NCBI GenBank assembly: GCA_002633005.1
Contig: NMRA01000176.1
Coordinates: 503,152 to 567,151 of the forward strand
DNA: 64,000 bases
Direction: 5' to 3'
From: Phoronis australis
Taxonomy: Eukaryota > Phoronida > Phoronidae
The stretch's first letter is position 1, and each line of letters begins with the position of its first letter. The notes below the pieces were generated by a model. It did no database searches, had not been told where the DNA came from, and was given only the letters and a program-made list of their open reading frames with translations. Below, in pieces: positions 21,801 to 32,800 of this stretch. The position numbers and the translations under genes were made by a program.

Positions 21801-22858
21801 AACGATTGTTCCAGTAAACCATTTAGGAAGGCGTTTAGAGGACGAACAAACCAATTGTTACTATTTAAAACTATTTTATGTTTTTGGTGCGACATACCCT
21901 TTTTCATTCAGAAGTATTGCCAAGAGTGCCGACGACAGGGATTTCGTCACAGACGCGATGTCGAACAACGTATTCTCAGTGACCGGCTCGCTCGTTTCCA
22001 TGTCAGCCANNNNNNNCAGGCATACGTTTCAGTTCAATTGCACATGATAACGATCAATTTTCATGAAGGCAAAGGAAGGAAACACCCTTCTCCTAAGCCT
22101 GTCGCTAGCGAAGTGCCCGACACATACAGTCGCGCCCACATGCCCACGTAACAAAGGCGCACTGAGACGCAACAAAGACATTAGCATAAGAATAACTGAG
22201 CATTTGCAACTAAAGCATAAGTTACGAACGTCCCGTCACATAAATAAAACATAAAACTGGTGACAGGTGATCAGTGCAATGGGCCAACTAGAGCGGCTTG
22301 TGCACCTTTGGAACAACGTTTACCAAACCTCCTGCAATTATTTTTTCAGTATTGGGGACGTACATTTTCGCTAACTACTAAGTAATGTTTAAAGAGATAG
22401 CGGGTTAGCTCTGCAACTAAAAAATTAACGATTGTTCCAGTAAACCATTTAGGAAGGCGTTTAGAGGACGAACAAACCAATTGTTACTATTTAAAGCTAT
22501 TTTATGTTTTTGGTGTGACATACCCTTTTTCATTCAGAAGTATTGCCAAGAGTGCCGACGACAGGGATTTCGTCACAGACGCGATGTCGAACAACGTATT
22601 CTCAGTGACCGGCTCGCTCGTTTCCATGTCAGCCATGCCGTATCCTTTCTGCAACACAGTCTTGCCGCCAACATTCAAAGCCAGTCCAAGCCCGGGCGTA
22701 TCTCGACATTTCATCACCGTCGTGACGATTTCATCTATCTTCCGCAAGTCGTCCTCTCGTAAGCCAACCGCACCACCGCCGCGTATGCTTTGTACCCATA
22801 GGCACGCAAAAAGTAGGCCAGCCCACATGCTGTTGTCGTTACTGTGCAAACTAGCCAT
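15232..22858 (-). CDS. Secreted serine beta-lactamase/PBP-like hydrolase (5 exons)
   Basis: Joining 22858-22524, 21321-21154, 19086-18814, 17657-17398 and 15863-15232 gives 1668 bases, an uninterrupted 555-residue protein. All junctions are GT-AG and all phases match (2, 2, 2, 1). Residues ~11-25 (MWAGLLFACLWVQS) look like a signal peptide. The catalytic motifs of the class C beta-lactamase/DD-peptidase fold are present: S94-VTK (SxxK), Y187-NN (YxN) and FGHDG at 357-361, in the place of the KTG/HxG motif. Also typical are WNTPVKHIL, LAGHRTG, GTVSTNMIDMAKYL and GWSKGWYRG. Animal relatives are intron-bearing homologues of bacterial serine hydrolases. Their substrates are mostly unknown, so peptidase, esterase or lactamase activity cannot be chosen. 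The C-terminal ~190 residues after the GHDG motif contain no other domain that I recognise. Confidence 0.88.
16150..17402. repeat. ~130-bp direct repeats flanking a retroelement fragment
   Basis: 16150-16292 and 17272-17402 are diverged direct repeats. Both contain CGTGCCTTATT, GTTACAAAAACG, TGTGATAAGGAAACAA and CGTTGATTCTTACC. The right copy ends across the donor site of exon 4, and the left copy holds a look-alike donor at 16284-16287. The repeats may be two copies of the retroelement 3' tail, or a segmental duplication. At ~130 bp they are too long for an ordinary target-site duplication. Confidence 0.7.
16570..17271 (+). pseudogene. Retroelement C-terminal fragment: zinc knuckle and RLE-like nuclease
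   Basis: The first frame (16576-16944) has LPTPSNLATWGL, then C73-IQ-C76 and LEHILSS with the expected next Cys replaced by Phe89, then YTYRHNQVLKV. After a frameshift near 16945-16990 the second frame carries QRPDLVIYLDSHHQVILIEL followed by TIPWESTVEEAHERKNLKY. This is a PD...ELT pattern like the restriction-type endonuclease of R2/NeSL-like elements. Its orientation is opposite to the host gene, inside intron 4. The upstream RT is missing. Confidence 0.65.
17398..17657 (-). CDS. Beta-lactamase-like gene exon 4
   Basis: The acceptor is CTTCTGTGCAG|T (phase 2) and the donor TATCGAG|GTAAGA (phase 1). It encodes residues 260-345, including VGPAGTVSTNMIDMAKYL and the aromatic GWSKGWYRG stretch that precedes the GHxG motif. 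Its donor lies at the edge of a repeat copy that has a partner at 16150-16292. Confidence 0.85.
17958..18035 (+). repeat. Short relic of the foldback family in intron 3
   Basis: The block GTGTAACCATACAGTAGGCC and the following GGGAACTGAATTTG resemble the right arm at 3545-3605 of the large foldback element. The rest of intron 3 (17658-18813) shows nothing recognisable. Confidence 0.5.
18814..19086 (-). CDS. Beta-lactamase-like gene exon 3 (YxN motif)
   Basis: The acceptor is CGTTTTCAG|G and the donor ATCAG|GTAAGT, phase 2 at both ends. It encodes residues 169-258. FRDKLHYNN at 181-189 supplies the YxN motif, and REKLFTPLGMT is the conserved segment after it. Confidence 0.88.
19087..21153. 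other. Intron 2 of the beta-lactamase-like gene
   Basis: This is about 2.1 kb with no supported coding segment. A B-box-like GTTCGAATCCGG occurs on the minus strand near 19215-19230, and short ORFs at 19880-20074 and 20723-21094 have no recognisable domain. Confidence 0.6.
21154..21321 (-). CDS. Beta-lactamase-like gene exon 2
   Basis: The acceptor is TCTCTTTAG|C and the donor TATGA|GTAGGT, both phase 2. The exon encodes residues ~113-167 (IPWNTPVKHILKDF, LNDLAGHRTG, FPWRLGALNWRDTY). It fills the family region between the SxxK and YxN motifs exactly. An in-frame TAG just past the donor truncates the open frame, which explains why no long ORF marks it. Confidence 0.85.
21478..21565. repeat. 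Polypyrimidine tract (CCCT-rich) in intron 1
   Basis: This stretch is almost pure CCCT/CTCC on the plus strand and purine on the coding strand of the gene. It lies between exons 2 and 1 and is a low-complexity tract. Confidence 0.8.
21613..22009. repeat. Duplicate of exon 1 3' part and flanking intron
   Basis: 21613-22009 repeats 22240-22635 in direct orientation with only a few substitutions and small indels. It includes a second copy of the last ~112 coding bases of exon 1 (21898-22009) with an intact donor. The copy is cut by the 7-base gap at 22010-22016. The 22017-22239 segment between copies is unique within the window. Most likely this is an unmerged haplotype, otherwise a recent tandem duplication. 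Confidence 0.85.
22524..22858 (-). CDS. Beta-lactamase-like gene exon 1 (signal peptide, SxxK)
   Basis: It starts at MASLHSNDNSMWAGLL. An in-frame upstream ATG at 22990 exists, but the 44 residues before the chosen Met look non-coding, and the chosen start places the hydrophobic segment at the N-terminus. It holds the nucleophile Ser94 in ASVTKS. The donor is GAAAAAGG|GTATGT, phase 2. Confidence 0.85.
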
Positions 22859-23540
22859 TCCAATATATACAGCATAGTTATCTAAATAGGTGATGTTACA
22901 ACAATTTATCCGTGGGCACGTGATGCCCACTTGTCGGGTAATCCGCAGTAACAATGTCGGATTAAATCGGCTTAGAAATAAAGTACGCAATTGAGTTACG
23001 TAATTATGGATTAATTAAGCTGCACGGACTTTCAAATTTGTGATTGTGCAAAATGCTGAAGTTTGTTGGGGGGCACAAAACCTAGCTCTTGGTGTTTCTC
23101 ACATAGGTGGGCCGGTGTTGGGTGGGAAATGCCACCAACTTGGTTGGATATAATTGCTCTCTCCGCCATCGTCTTGGATGGGTATAACTGTGCTCGCGCA
23201 GATATTTTTGCTCCATCAGGTATCGTCTCCTCAGTGGGTATTTTGGCTAAGTGTTATAATATCCTCTTACAAACGTCATGCAAGAGTTCAGTGTACCACT
23301 CGATTATTTAATTTCCGTATGGCGTTATCGTGTCCATGATGCTACCTATAAAATAGCAGCTCTTATTACCAATAATAACTGCCAAACTTCATAACTTAAA
23401 ACATGCCAGTGTGACAAACGATGAATCGTACATGAATGTGGGTTTGATATTTTCCTTTTTACGTCTGTGTTTTGCGATCGTAATCATTATGCCTTATGAG
23501 AAGTGAGGTTACAGATCAACTGAGTGGTGAAAAATTTGTA
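22859..23540. other. Upstream flank of the beta-lactamase-like gene
   Basis: This is the 5' side of the minus-strand gene. I see no convincing TATA box or initiator. It presumably contains the promoter and 5' UTR. Confidence 0.35.
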
Positions 23541-23545
23541 CACCC

Positions 23546-24290
23546 GTAAAACAACATCGTTATCACCTTCGTAAAACAACGAGCGTAAAACGATAAGCGT
23601 AAAATGACAAGCGTAAAACGATGAGTGCAAAACGGTTAGCATACTACGACGATTGCAACACGTAATTTCCGACTAGTCTTATGCATTTAGCCAAGTATCT
23701 CAGTAAAAGCATTACTTTATTTTCTGAAAATGAAAATTGCAAAATTTGACTTTTGACTTTATAATAAACTATAACCACTTGGGTCTCACTTTTGGCCATG
23801 GCTCTTAGTAAAATTTAGCAAAAAAGAGAGATATATTCATAGCCAAACAACGACATCAAAACATGACCAAATTTCGTTCGATATAAACGTACAAGATCAA
23901 ATATCAACATTGCTGCTACAGTTTCCTATATTATCACTTCATTTTTGTTTCATGCATTTTTTTTTCATAAAAACTATGTAAGTACTAATTCTGCATAGCC
24001 TCTCATGCAAAGGCGTAACCGTTACATTTCAAAAACAATTTCTTGCAGTGTATTGGAGATCAGTACATAAACCATAGCATCTGACACTTTCATATGAAAC
24101 CAGTTATCCACTTCTACATGAATAAGATGTTCCTAATGTAGTCAAAATTGATCATTTTACTAAGGTCCCACATATAACTTAACAGATTATCCAATTACAC
24201 ACGTATTATACGCTCGTAATTTACGCTCGTGTTTTACGCTCGTGAAGTACACTCGTAATTTACACTCGTAAAACACGGGCGTTGAAAGTA
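23546..24290. mobile_element. Inverted element with subterminal CGAGCGTAAAACG arrays
   Basis: The left end (23546-23640) contains about six copies of words such as GAGCGTAAAACGAT and AAGCGTAAAATGAC. The right end (about 24205-24290) contains the reverse complement series (ACGCTCGTAATTTACGCTCG and ACTCGTAAAACACGGGCG). The interior is AT-rich and resembles 56200-56890 (shared ACCATAG-GTCTG-TTTCATA and GGTCCYACATA blocks). No transposase is seen, so this looks like a non-autonomous DNA element. Confidence 0.6.
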
Positions 24291-24654
24291 CTTTAGTAAT
24301 TAACCAGCGTAAGCACGGGCGGCATTTTCCACCCAGCGGCCAACGATAAAGCCGTACCCTTCAAGTTACTGAGGAGGAACAGCCTCCGCGGATAAGTTTC
24401 TCGACATTGTTATGGCCAGTCACGAACCGCATAATATCTAGCATCGGTACCAGCCTAACAACGACTTGGCAATGGTGCTTCCGGTGGCATTTTAGTCGCT
24501 TAACTTTCTTTGATCTGCCATTTTGAAGTCATTCGGGGACTGGGTTCTGAACAGCAAAACAAACATCACTGGATTGGTCACCTTTTCTTCACTCGGTCGA
24601 AAACCATATGCATAGAATGGCATGTTGTACATGTAAGTCAGTCAAATCTAAGTC

Positions 24655-25230
24655 CCAACAGATGATCACAGAAACTTTATTGTGTCTTGTATTTTAACCC
24701 TTTCGATCCTACTGAAAAGTATGGTAGGCTTAAGGGGCAAAAAACATAAAATCGGCACTTTTCACCTAGAAACTTACACTTTCTCGCCAATTGCAAACCA
24801 TAAGCCAACACAGACTATGAAAGTAAAATTCCCACTGATTCCAAAAACGTGGTCCAAAAATATTGTCCATCAACTCCTTTTTTACAATTTCGGCTTGTTT
24901 GAGAGCTACCTGAAATCGCAGCCAGTTTCTCAATGGCTACCCTTCAATGTACAAACGCAACAGGTTGCCGCCACCTAGAAGAGTCAGGCAGTTACAGCCG
25001 ACATGTTCACAAACAAACTACATTCATCGAGCCTACATGCAGTGCCTACATGTTCCTTTTCCCTAAAAATGCCCACCAGCCTGGCCCAACCCAAGATTTC
25101 AACATTTTAGACTGCATAATTAGTCAAGGCTGCAGCCTAATTAGTCGGTGCCAACTAAAGCCCAACACGTCAATCTGACCGGTCAAGTTTAAAGATGAGC
25201 CCCATCTAGTGACCGAAATATTTTTGCTAC
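24655..25230 (+). repeat. Dispersed ~570-bp repeat, copy 1
   Basis: It resembles 40705-41270 in the same orientation. Shared blocks include CACAGAAACTTTATT, AAAATCGGCACTTTTCACC, GATTCCAAAAAYGTGGTCCA and GGCTTGTTTGAGRGCTACCT. No terminal repeats or coding sequence were recognised. The family is unknown. Confidence 0.75.
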
Positions 25231-26740
25231 AAAAACAGCTTTTTAAAAAAATGCAAAAGTGCAAGTGTACACGAGGAAACGTTTTGAAATTTTAACTATA
25301 GTCACATACATGCAGATGGAAACCCCAAAGTACCCACAGCCAAGAGCTACGGCCCACCGCACAGCAATGGCACGATTGAGAAACTCAACGATGATGTCAG
25401 TTCTATACAGTGCTCTACAATGGAAGCCTCATTGTGTCCGTCTTGTAAGTCGTGACAGTGTACATTGTACAGTGTGGTTGATGCTATCGAACAAGATAGT
25501 GTGACGCATTCGGGTCATAGAGACAGCAATACATTTGTTGATATTAGCGATAGCAGTATCAGGGAGTTCTAAATTCCACACAAGCAAATTAATCACATTA
25601 ATTTTAAGTAATCTGACGGTTTTGAAACATATGATAACACTCCCAGTAGCCTGACGGGAAAGGCGTGACACTGGCAAACCCAAGGGCGAGTAATCTTACC
25701 TCGGAGGAATTGTCCTGGAAACACACATTGGTAAAACGTTACATTCCACATTTTTTAATTATAAGTAAAAGAAACGTCATGAAACATCGAAAATCAACGC
25801 CTTGTGCTTCAAGTGCGGCACGTGGGGCTCCACTGCAGATTTTAGACAAAAAGTTGTGAAATTTCAGTTTTGGTTTTCAAACTCACGGGATTTGACACCA
25901 AAACCTAATCAGTGAACACTAGACTAAATTACTATGTCATCATGAACCTGAAGTATGTGTTATTCGGCAAAACCGGGCAATAAAAATTATAGAAAAAATG
26001 AAATGCAATAGAAACAAAATTGATGTCCACGGTTACCGGCTTAGGAGGGTTTGAAGCTTAATGTCTGCGAGGTCATTATTGAATGTGATGGAGAATTTTA
26101 TGACTTGTCTCCAATACATGTAGCTGCAAATTCGTAAATGCCGTGCTACATTTTACGAACATGTGATTACAAATCTCTATTGAAAACCTCCGCCCGCCAC
26201 TAAGAACATGTGAAGAGTTACGACGCCGGCAGATACAATATTTTATACTTCATTTCAACAAGATAATAGAACTTAAAAACACATGTGGGGAAACAATATT
26301 CACATTCAAACTTCCCAACTCTACTTGATTTAATGTTTACACTAAATCTGCTACTAATGATATCAAAAAAGTTATGTCAAGAGTTGATTCGCTAATTTTC
26401 ATATTGTTCCATATCTTGATAACACCAATATGTTTTTTTAATTTCCTTAAACTACAAGTGGTCTTGGAACAAGTGTTGTGCTATTGTACAGATGTGATTG
26501 AATTTATAAAAAATAATCTCCAAATCATACAAATCAGTTAATTTTTCTTAACTACGTAGTAAAAAGTTAGTGCCTACGCAATTGAAAACCGTGTTTGTAT
26601 TTTGCTTCAAAATGGAAACTATACATGTACATGCTCTCATAAGAAAACATGTATTTAAAATTTTTTTTACGAGTCCACAAATAGAGCACTTGTCATTTTG
26701 CAATATTCCCATTTTTAAAATATATTTATTATTAGCTTTT
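25231..26740. other. Intergenic, nothing recognised
   Basis: AT-rich sequence with short ORFs only. No domain, exon pattern or clear repeat was found. Confidence 0.45.
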
Positions 26741-26752
26741 GTGCTGATGATT

Positions 26753-27182
26753 TCAATAATACTCTTTTAACTGAGGCTGGAACAAGAGTTTGAATGGCAG
26801 ACCACAGAATGCGTTTAATTTTCTGTTCAGAACATAATTCCAGCAAAACGTGATCATCATCTGGAACGGATGTCCCCCTGGACAGCCGAACAGCAAGTTC
26901 ATAATCTGATCCGGTCCAGAGTCCTTTATGCTACTGACTCCATCCAAAACTATGTTATCTGAAACGGTAATAGCCAGAGCGTTGAAATGGATTCAATTGC
27001 TCAATTGTACTTTTTCGTCAAAACTTTCCAAAATGACAGATCAAAATCAAAAGTCAGTAACTCATGGACAATAATTATCCACGGTTTTCCACTTATCAAA
27101 ATATTTCTGTTATTCCATGCAAGTTGATTTTTCAAACTAAACGTATATTGCATTACTCTTATGCAGATTCGATTAAACACAC
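26753..27182 (-). pseudogene. Fragment of a second L1/Tx1-like ORF2 (C-terminal part)
   Basis: The minus strand encodes SLKNQLAWNNRNILISGKP, close to the WNNQNILL block of the LINE at 7.4 kb. After a frame break comes MNLLFGCPGGHPFQMMITFC followed by WNYVLNRKLNAF, like the extreme C-terminus of Tx1/L1 ORF2. Everything upstream is missing. Confidence 0.5.
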
Positions 27183-28689
27183 GGCATTTTTCGTTATTGA
27201 CAGTCTTTATTCCGTTTCGTTTGTATGATTGTTCGGAATAAAACTCAACCCTCAACAGAGGCATATACAGTGGGACACGGCAGGTGTGAAGCACTGCAAA
27301 GAATGACAAATGAAGGGGTCCCACTGGGTTTGTCTCCAGCTTACATGTATGCTCTGTGGTGCCATTACTGCGGCATTTTATTTCCACTTGAGAATGAAAC
27401 AAGTGTGTTTCGAAATATCGTGTACCTTTTAATCATGTCTCTAGGTCAGTTACATGTACTTCGCCAATGTTCCGTTGAGTGTATAGTTTTAATCCGAACA
27501 TATGAACGAAACGGATTAAAGACTGTCAATAACAAAAAGTGTGGTATGTTTAATGAATGCAGCATATCGGAAAACTTGCTCCCGAAGTACAGCCAATATT
27601 CTAACATTAGTCTCCTGCTCCCTATTATATCACAATATAAGGAAATGAATTTTCTAAATTTAAATTTCTTACAAGCACAATTGGATTACGAGATTAAACA
27701 GACTCCATACTTTCCAAAACATGTGCAGAGGAAAGCGTTTATTATTTTTCATTCACTGCTTTTAATAGTTGTTTTGTCCATGTAATTAACAATGATACAA
27801 GATGTTTACGCCTGGATCAGATAAACCCCTTTCCGTGAAATATGCGGCGACGCCTCTTGGAGGTTTATTTGCCGGATAAAATTGTGAGGAATAATATTTA
27901 CCTCTAGTCTTTTGCTAGGAGGCATTTCCAAGGTGCTCATAACAAAACTGTTGTGGACTGGGCAAGTTTTGACAACTCAAGTCTAGATAATAACAAACAA
28001 AGGCGTTGACGGGGTCACTTTGTGAACAAGCTGATAATCTTCCATGGTATCAGAGGTACATGTAAATGTACATGTCAGTCCAGTCAGCGGGGAAATTTAT
28101 GTAACTGGGAATTATCGTGACCGACGTGTATTTAAGATGATTTATGGAAGAAAATACGATGTATGAAGTTTCATGTACCTTTCTGCAATAAATTAGCCCG
28201 AGACTAGCATTACACTTATAGTAGGCTACGAAAGTAGATGACTTGAACTCAAAATGAACTTTCAAAAGATTGAAAATGCAAGTTAAAAGTGGTATTTCAA
28301 GCTTCTATAACTTCCAATTGAAAGGTTGGCAATCGTTACGCTTGGAACAATGCTAAAAACATAGTCGATTTCGGGAGTGGGTTATGGGGGGAGGGAAGCG
28401 AGCGGTAGGCCCGTTCCGCTCCCAACACGGACAAAAAACAACCACCATGCATATGCAGTGCACCACAGGGGGCTGGGACCACACCCCCTCCCACTTATTT
28501 CAGTGCTGGGCCGCCCATGGGATGGCGTTTTAAGGGAGAAGCTAACCTTTTGCCTTTGATCGCTTGTGCCATCGTAGATGCGGTCGGGTTTTTAGCTTGA
28601 AAACTTCATCACCCATTACTAGTGAAGGAAACTCCCGCGGACACGCTGAACCACGGGTGAGGCTCCCTGAGTTAACAGCGGCCGACGTA
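27183..28689. other. Intergenic with a small inverted repeat
   Basis: 27183-27250 and 27473-27548 are reverse complements (shared GAAACGG-TTAAAGACTGTCAA). The plus-strand ORF at 27225-27785 spans this and has no recognisable domain. From 27800 to 28690 I see nothing beyond a G-rich stretch near 28380-28420. Confidence 0.45.
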
Positions 28690-29545
28690 CAGGACATAGG
28701 CGGAATTAGGGGGGGGGGGGGGGGGGGGGNAGCCCCCCTCCTTGGCTGCCGCAAAAAATAAAACAGCAAGAACGTAAGGAAATGTTGATTTTATTAATTA
28801 ACCCCGGTAATTAACATTATACGGCGGAAACAAGATTTAAATGTGTGCAGTTTTAGTGTGTTAGGAGAAACTATGGCTAAATATAGACTCTCCCGCGATA
28901 TCCCAGGTGACCGATAGTGGCGCTGCGCACTACGACTCCGTTTCCGTCGTCTGATTCACTGTGCAATGAAGAAAATTACTTCATTTTTTAAAGAAAATGA
29001 AATCTGAGAGACGATGAAAAAACAGAAATTGCTGATAAGATGTGAATTTTAATCGAAGCCTTCGTGAATCACTCATAAACTCGTAATTCTCTCTTTGTCA
29101 AACCTTAACAAAGCAATCGCGTCATTAATGCCAACACAAAAAACGGATTTGGTCTTTTGGGCAATTGAAGATTATTTTAAATATAACAAATTTGTTACGA
29201 AATGATTGCACAAATATAAAAAGTGTAATAAGCATTACAAAAAGAAGTAGGTTTCGCGCGCAAACGCTGTGGACCATAAACAAGTAGATCCCTTATAATT
29301 AAGAACATGAATGAAGTCGTGGTGGTGCAGTGGTAAAGCACGCGCCCCCTATCCGCCAGGTCGTGAGTTCGAGTCTGTGTGCACTGCCATTTTTCATGTT
29401 TGACACGTTCCGTTCGTTTCCTTTTTCTTTTTTACTTGGATAATATTTCAGGAATCAAGGAAAATGCTTCATTTTTAGAGGAAAAACAGATAAATTTTCC
29501 TGGGCGGGAGGGGGGTCAGCCCCCCCATTCGGTGCCTTGTCTAAT
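28690..29545 (+). mobile_element. Repeat element with G-rich end and embedded tRNA-like head, copy 1
   Basis: It starts with AGGACATAGGCGGAATTAGG and a 20-G run (gap base at 28730). It matches 51719-52530 nearly throughout, for example CGCGATATCCCAGGYGACCG and TTTAATCGAAGCCTT. The right end seen in copy 2 (CTAGATCCGCCACTGG) is missing here. A pol III-type promoter pair lies at 29316-29388. There is no coding capacity. Confidence 0.75.
29316..29388 (+). ncRNA. tRNA-derived SINE-like head (A and B boxes)
   Basis: TGGTGCAGTGGTAAAGCAC fits the pol III A box, and GGTCGTGAGTTCGAGTCTG fits the B box at normal tRNA spacing. The matching segment in copy 2 (52308-52367) has B box GAGTGCGAGTCTG. The acceptor arms do not pair well, so this is not a functional tRNA gene. 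Confidence 0.5.
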
Positions 29546-29700
29546 GTCGGTATCGCAGGTAATTAAATTTTGAACCCATAGTCCTTTGACAAGTTGCCAA
29601 GACCTTAGCATCCTCCGAGGCTAGTGCTACTAGCCGAGTTCGCTCTCACCAATCAACGACCAGTAATTGTCTCCAGTTGATGATAACAAGACAATGCCCA

Positions 29701-29732
29701 CCGATAAGACAGGGGAAATTACATCTTATCGG
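29701..29732. promoter_or_regulatory. Inverted pair of GATA-type sites upstream of the MAM gene
   Basis: CCGATAAG (29701-29708) and CTTATCGG (29725-29732) are perfect reverse complements 16 bp apart, 60-90 bp before the first Met codon at 29792. GATAAG is the core recognised by GATA factors. No TATA box is evident, and function is inferred only from position. Confidence 0.3.
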
Positions 29733-29809
29733 AATTGAGATTGACAGACAGACCTGTAATTAGTAGACTTCAAAGCTACCTTACTGCAAGGATGCGATCG
29801 GACGCAACG

Positions 29810-29852
29810 ATGAAAATTTTGTGTCTACTCATTGTCACGATTTGTCTGAAAT
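29810..29852 (+). CDS. MAM gene exon 1: signal peptide
   Basis: [14 protein letters not shown] is a compact signal sequence. The donor AAAT|GTGAGT is consensus and phase 1, and it joins to GC at exon 2 to make a Cys codon. Confidence 0.8.
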
Positions 29853-32800
29853 GTGAGTAAGTGCTTTCTAAAAGAACTGTCTGACGTTTGCATTAAATAG
29901 TGAAAATGTGGTTCATCCAGGTGGACATCGATTCATATCCTGAAAATGTATATCATGATTAAAAGTTTGTTATCGCGTATTTATTATTGATGAATTTCGA
30001 CCTCTTTAGCGGGTTAAAAACAAACATCAAAAGTTAGCCTTTTTGCTCAGGCCTTCTCACAATAATCCTTTTCACGACAGAATTTCATTTCCTTTAACAT
30101 CAAGAACGTCTAAACCATCAACGACTCAAGAAATGCTTAAGACCATGGTGGGGTTGGCCAACCCTAAAATTGTGAATTCGAGAGTTGTACAAGTACGTAT
30201 CGCGTTGGTAATGGAAATGAAATCCCGTCATGGTGAGGAAAATTGTGGAACCGATGGCATAAGAATAAAAGGCGTGATTCGATTTCCGTTTTTAGACCGC
30301 TAAACAGGGTGGAATTCAATTTTAATATTTTTACTTCAATGTTGATCTGAGACCAAAGAGTCGGTTTGATAGAGACTTGGTTAAATTCAGGAGGTCATTG
30401 GAGTTATGTATTTAGCACTACAGTTGTCGAACGTGACTTTCTCAGGGTAGAGTTCATTAACGCTAGGACCTCGTTAAAAAGCAAGATTTCGCGAGATTAC
30501 GTGCGATATTGCAGTGTATTTTGGCTAGATTTTATAGAGGTCCTAACGTAGATCTTAGCGTTACCAATTATTATTTCTGACACTAGTGTTTGGCCACAAA
30601 TATATTAAAAGTTCAAAAAGTCGCGGTAACAAAGCAATTCACTGTAAGACGTGGCGTTTCGCTTCATTAATGTCAGTATCTTCGGCTAAAAGCTGGTTAA
30701 AAATGTTATTGTTCAAATAAGCACAGTAAACCCGGTGCTCGCTAACGAGTAGGAGTTACGTTGTATATCGTATTGACTGAAACAATTATGATATTTGTTT
30801 TATTGGGCTTACTTAGAGAGGCATTTGTAATCGGTGAAAAGAATGTCAAACCTCAGTCAATAGAAATGATTGAAAGTATTGTCCAAAGCCTGCCACTCAG
30901 CTGATGTTGTAAGGATAGTAACTTCATAGAAACGCAAAGTGAAACCATTCCATCATTGGCGATGAAAATTCCTATGACTGGCTGATTCACAGAATTTTAA
31001 TGAGATTTCTTTCAACTTGCAGTTATGTTTACTTCTTGTTTGCATTTCTTGTGCACTGTGATACAACTAACTTGATATATAAACATTGTCAATGTTTAAC
31101 ATACACTCACTGATACTCTATTCAAAATTTCAAGTTCGTATGTACTATGGCGCACAGTAGCAACAAACGTTCTTATGCAAAACAATCGAAGAGTGAGACA
31201 GGAGCTGCCTTGCCTTTGACTCAGTTAGGTGGAACTTGATTTCAGACAGTGTCCAACTTTTTATTTACTTCTAAAAGCGAATATTTTCCCACATAAATAA
31301 TACTCCCACTCATTTCTAAACCATAACGTTTAATGTAATTGTTTGGATAAAAAATAAATGTCCAGCTGTTTTAGAAGTAAGCTTTACTTTTTATGCGATT
31401 CCTCATTGCTAGGCGCCGACGCTTCCAGTGAACTGCTATCGTGCAGCTTTGAGACAGCCGACTTGTGCGGGTTCACTGACGCAATCGTTAATGGCGGCAC
31501 AACGTGGACACGACTCAACAAAAAGACTCCTTCGACAAATACTGGTCCAATATCTGATCACACAACGGGACGCGGTAGAGTATATTATTTTGAATAAAGA
31601 AAGTAGTTCAAACTGACAACGATAACTAATACACCAAAAGATATTTTTGGAAAACACATAATGTAGATGAAACCGTCACATTCATTATGGAGTACAACTC
31701 CGAGTCTTCCTTACTTACAAAGGTTGTCTCGATAGTGATGCCTGAGATCCTGTGTTAGATGTGTTCTGGAGAAACTGAGATGCACATGGATCCGCAACCC
31801 CATATGTTCAGTAGCAATGTTTTCGCCCTAAACAACGAACTGAAATTTTCCCTTAATCTGAATCTCCAGTTACGAGAGGTATCCTCGTTAGCTCAGAGTA
31901 AACAGAGACGGGCACGCATGGTAACAAGTCATGGGTTGACGTTTCTGTCAATGGAAGACAAACCTCCTAAAATCTTTGCATTTGAATACTCAAAAATGTA
32001 AAAGATCTGCCGTAATATATTTGCTTTCTTCGACACTTGTATCAGCTACAGTACATCCAATCTCATACGTTTCCAGGATATTTCATGTACGTTGAAGCAA
32101 GTAACCACGAAAACAAAAAGGCAGTTCTACAAAGTCCTAAAATTGGTCACAGCGGCCAACCAAGGTGCTTGATTTTCTTTGTGCATATGTTTGGAGCAAT
32201 AATGGGGACGTTAAATGTGTACTCCGGTTCAACTCAAACAACAGCTCTGTTCTCTTTATCAGGTGAGTGATATCATTCTTGTATCGAGTTTCATTCTTCA
32301 TTTCTTGCTTTCTCTTATTGACTTGGGCGTCAAAACTGAAGCGTTGATATCAGGGAGTGGCCACTTTTGCATCTCATGTTAATTTCGTCTGCAAATATAT
32401 TTTTCCAGATCTTGCATTTGTATTGCAGTGATTACCAGTACAATCAAAACGTGTAAGTTTAGAAAATAAGCCCCTGTTTTTCCTTTTGGCAGAATATCGA
32501 GTTCGTTGTCACGGTGACTGGTTCTATATTTCTTATATCAAATGTTGCACTTCAAGGTAATCAGGGAAACAATTGGAGGAAGATCAAAGTACAACTCCCC
32601 AGCAGTACGAAGAGAATTGTCTTCGAGGCTATCGTTGGTGCATCATACCTGTCTGATATTGCCATCGATGACGTCACTGTTCAGGATGGAAGTTGTGCAG
32701 GTGAGTATTCGTTTTTGCAGACGATAGTCTGACGTGAACACCAGCGATAGACCACTTGCGGGTTTCCAAATTTAGAAGAACAGCGGGGCAATTGTCGCAC

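Noticed and set aside
27225-27785. 186-codon plus-strand ORF
   Set aside because: It spans a small inverted repeat and overlaps a minus-strand LINE relic. No domain or conserved pattern is visible.
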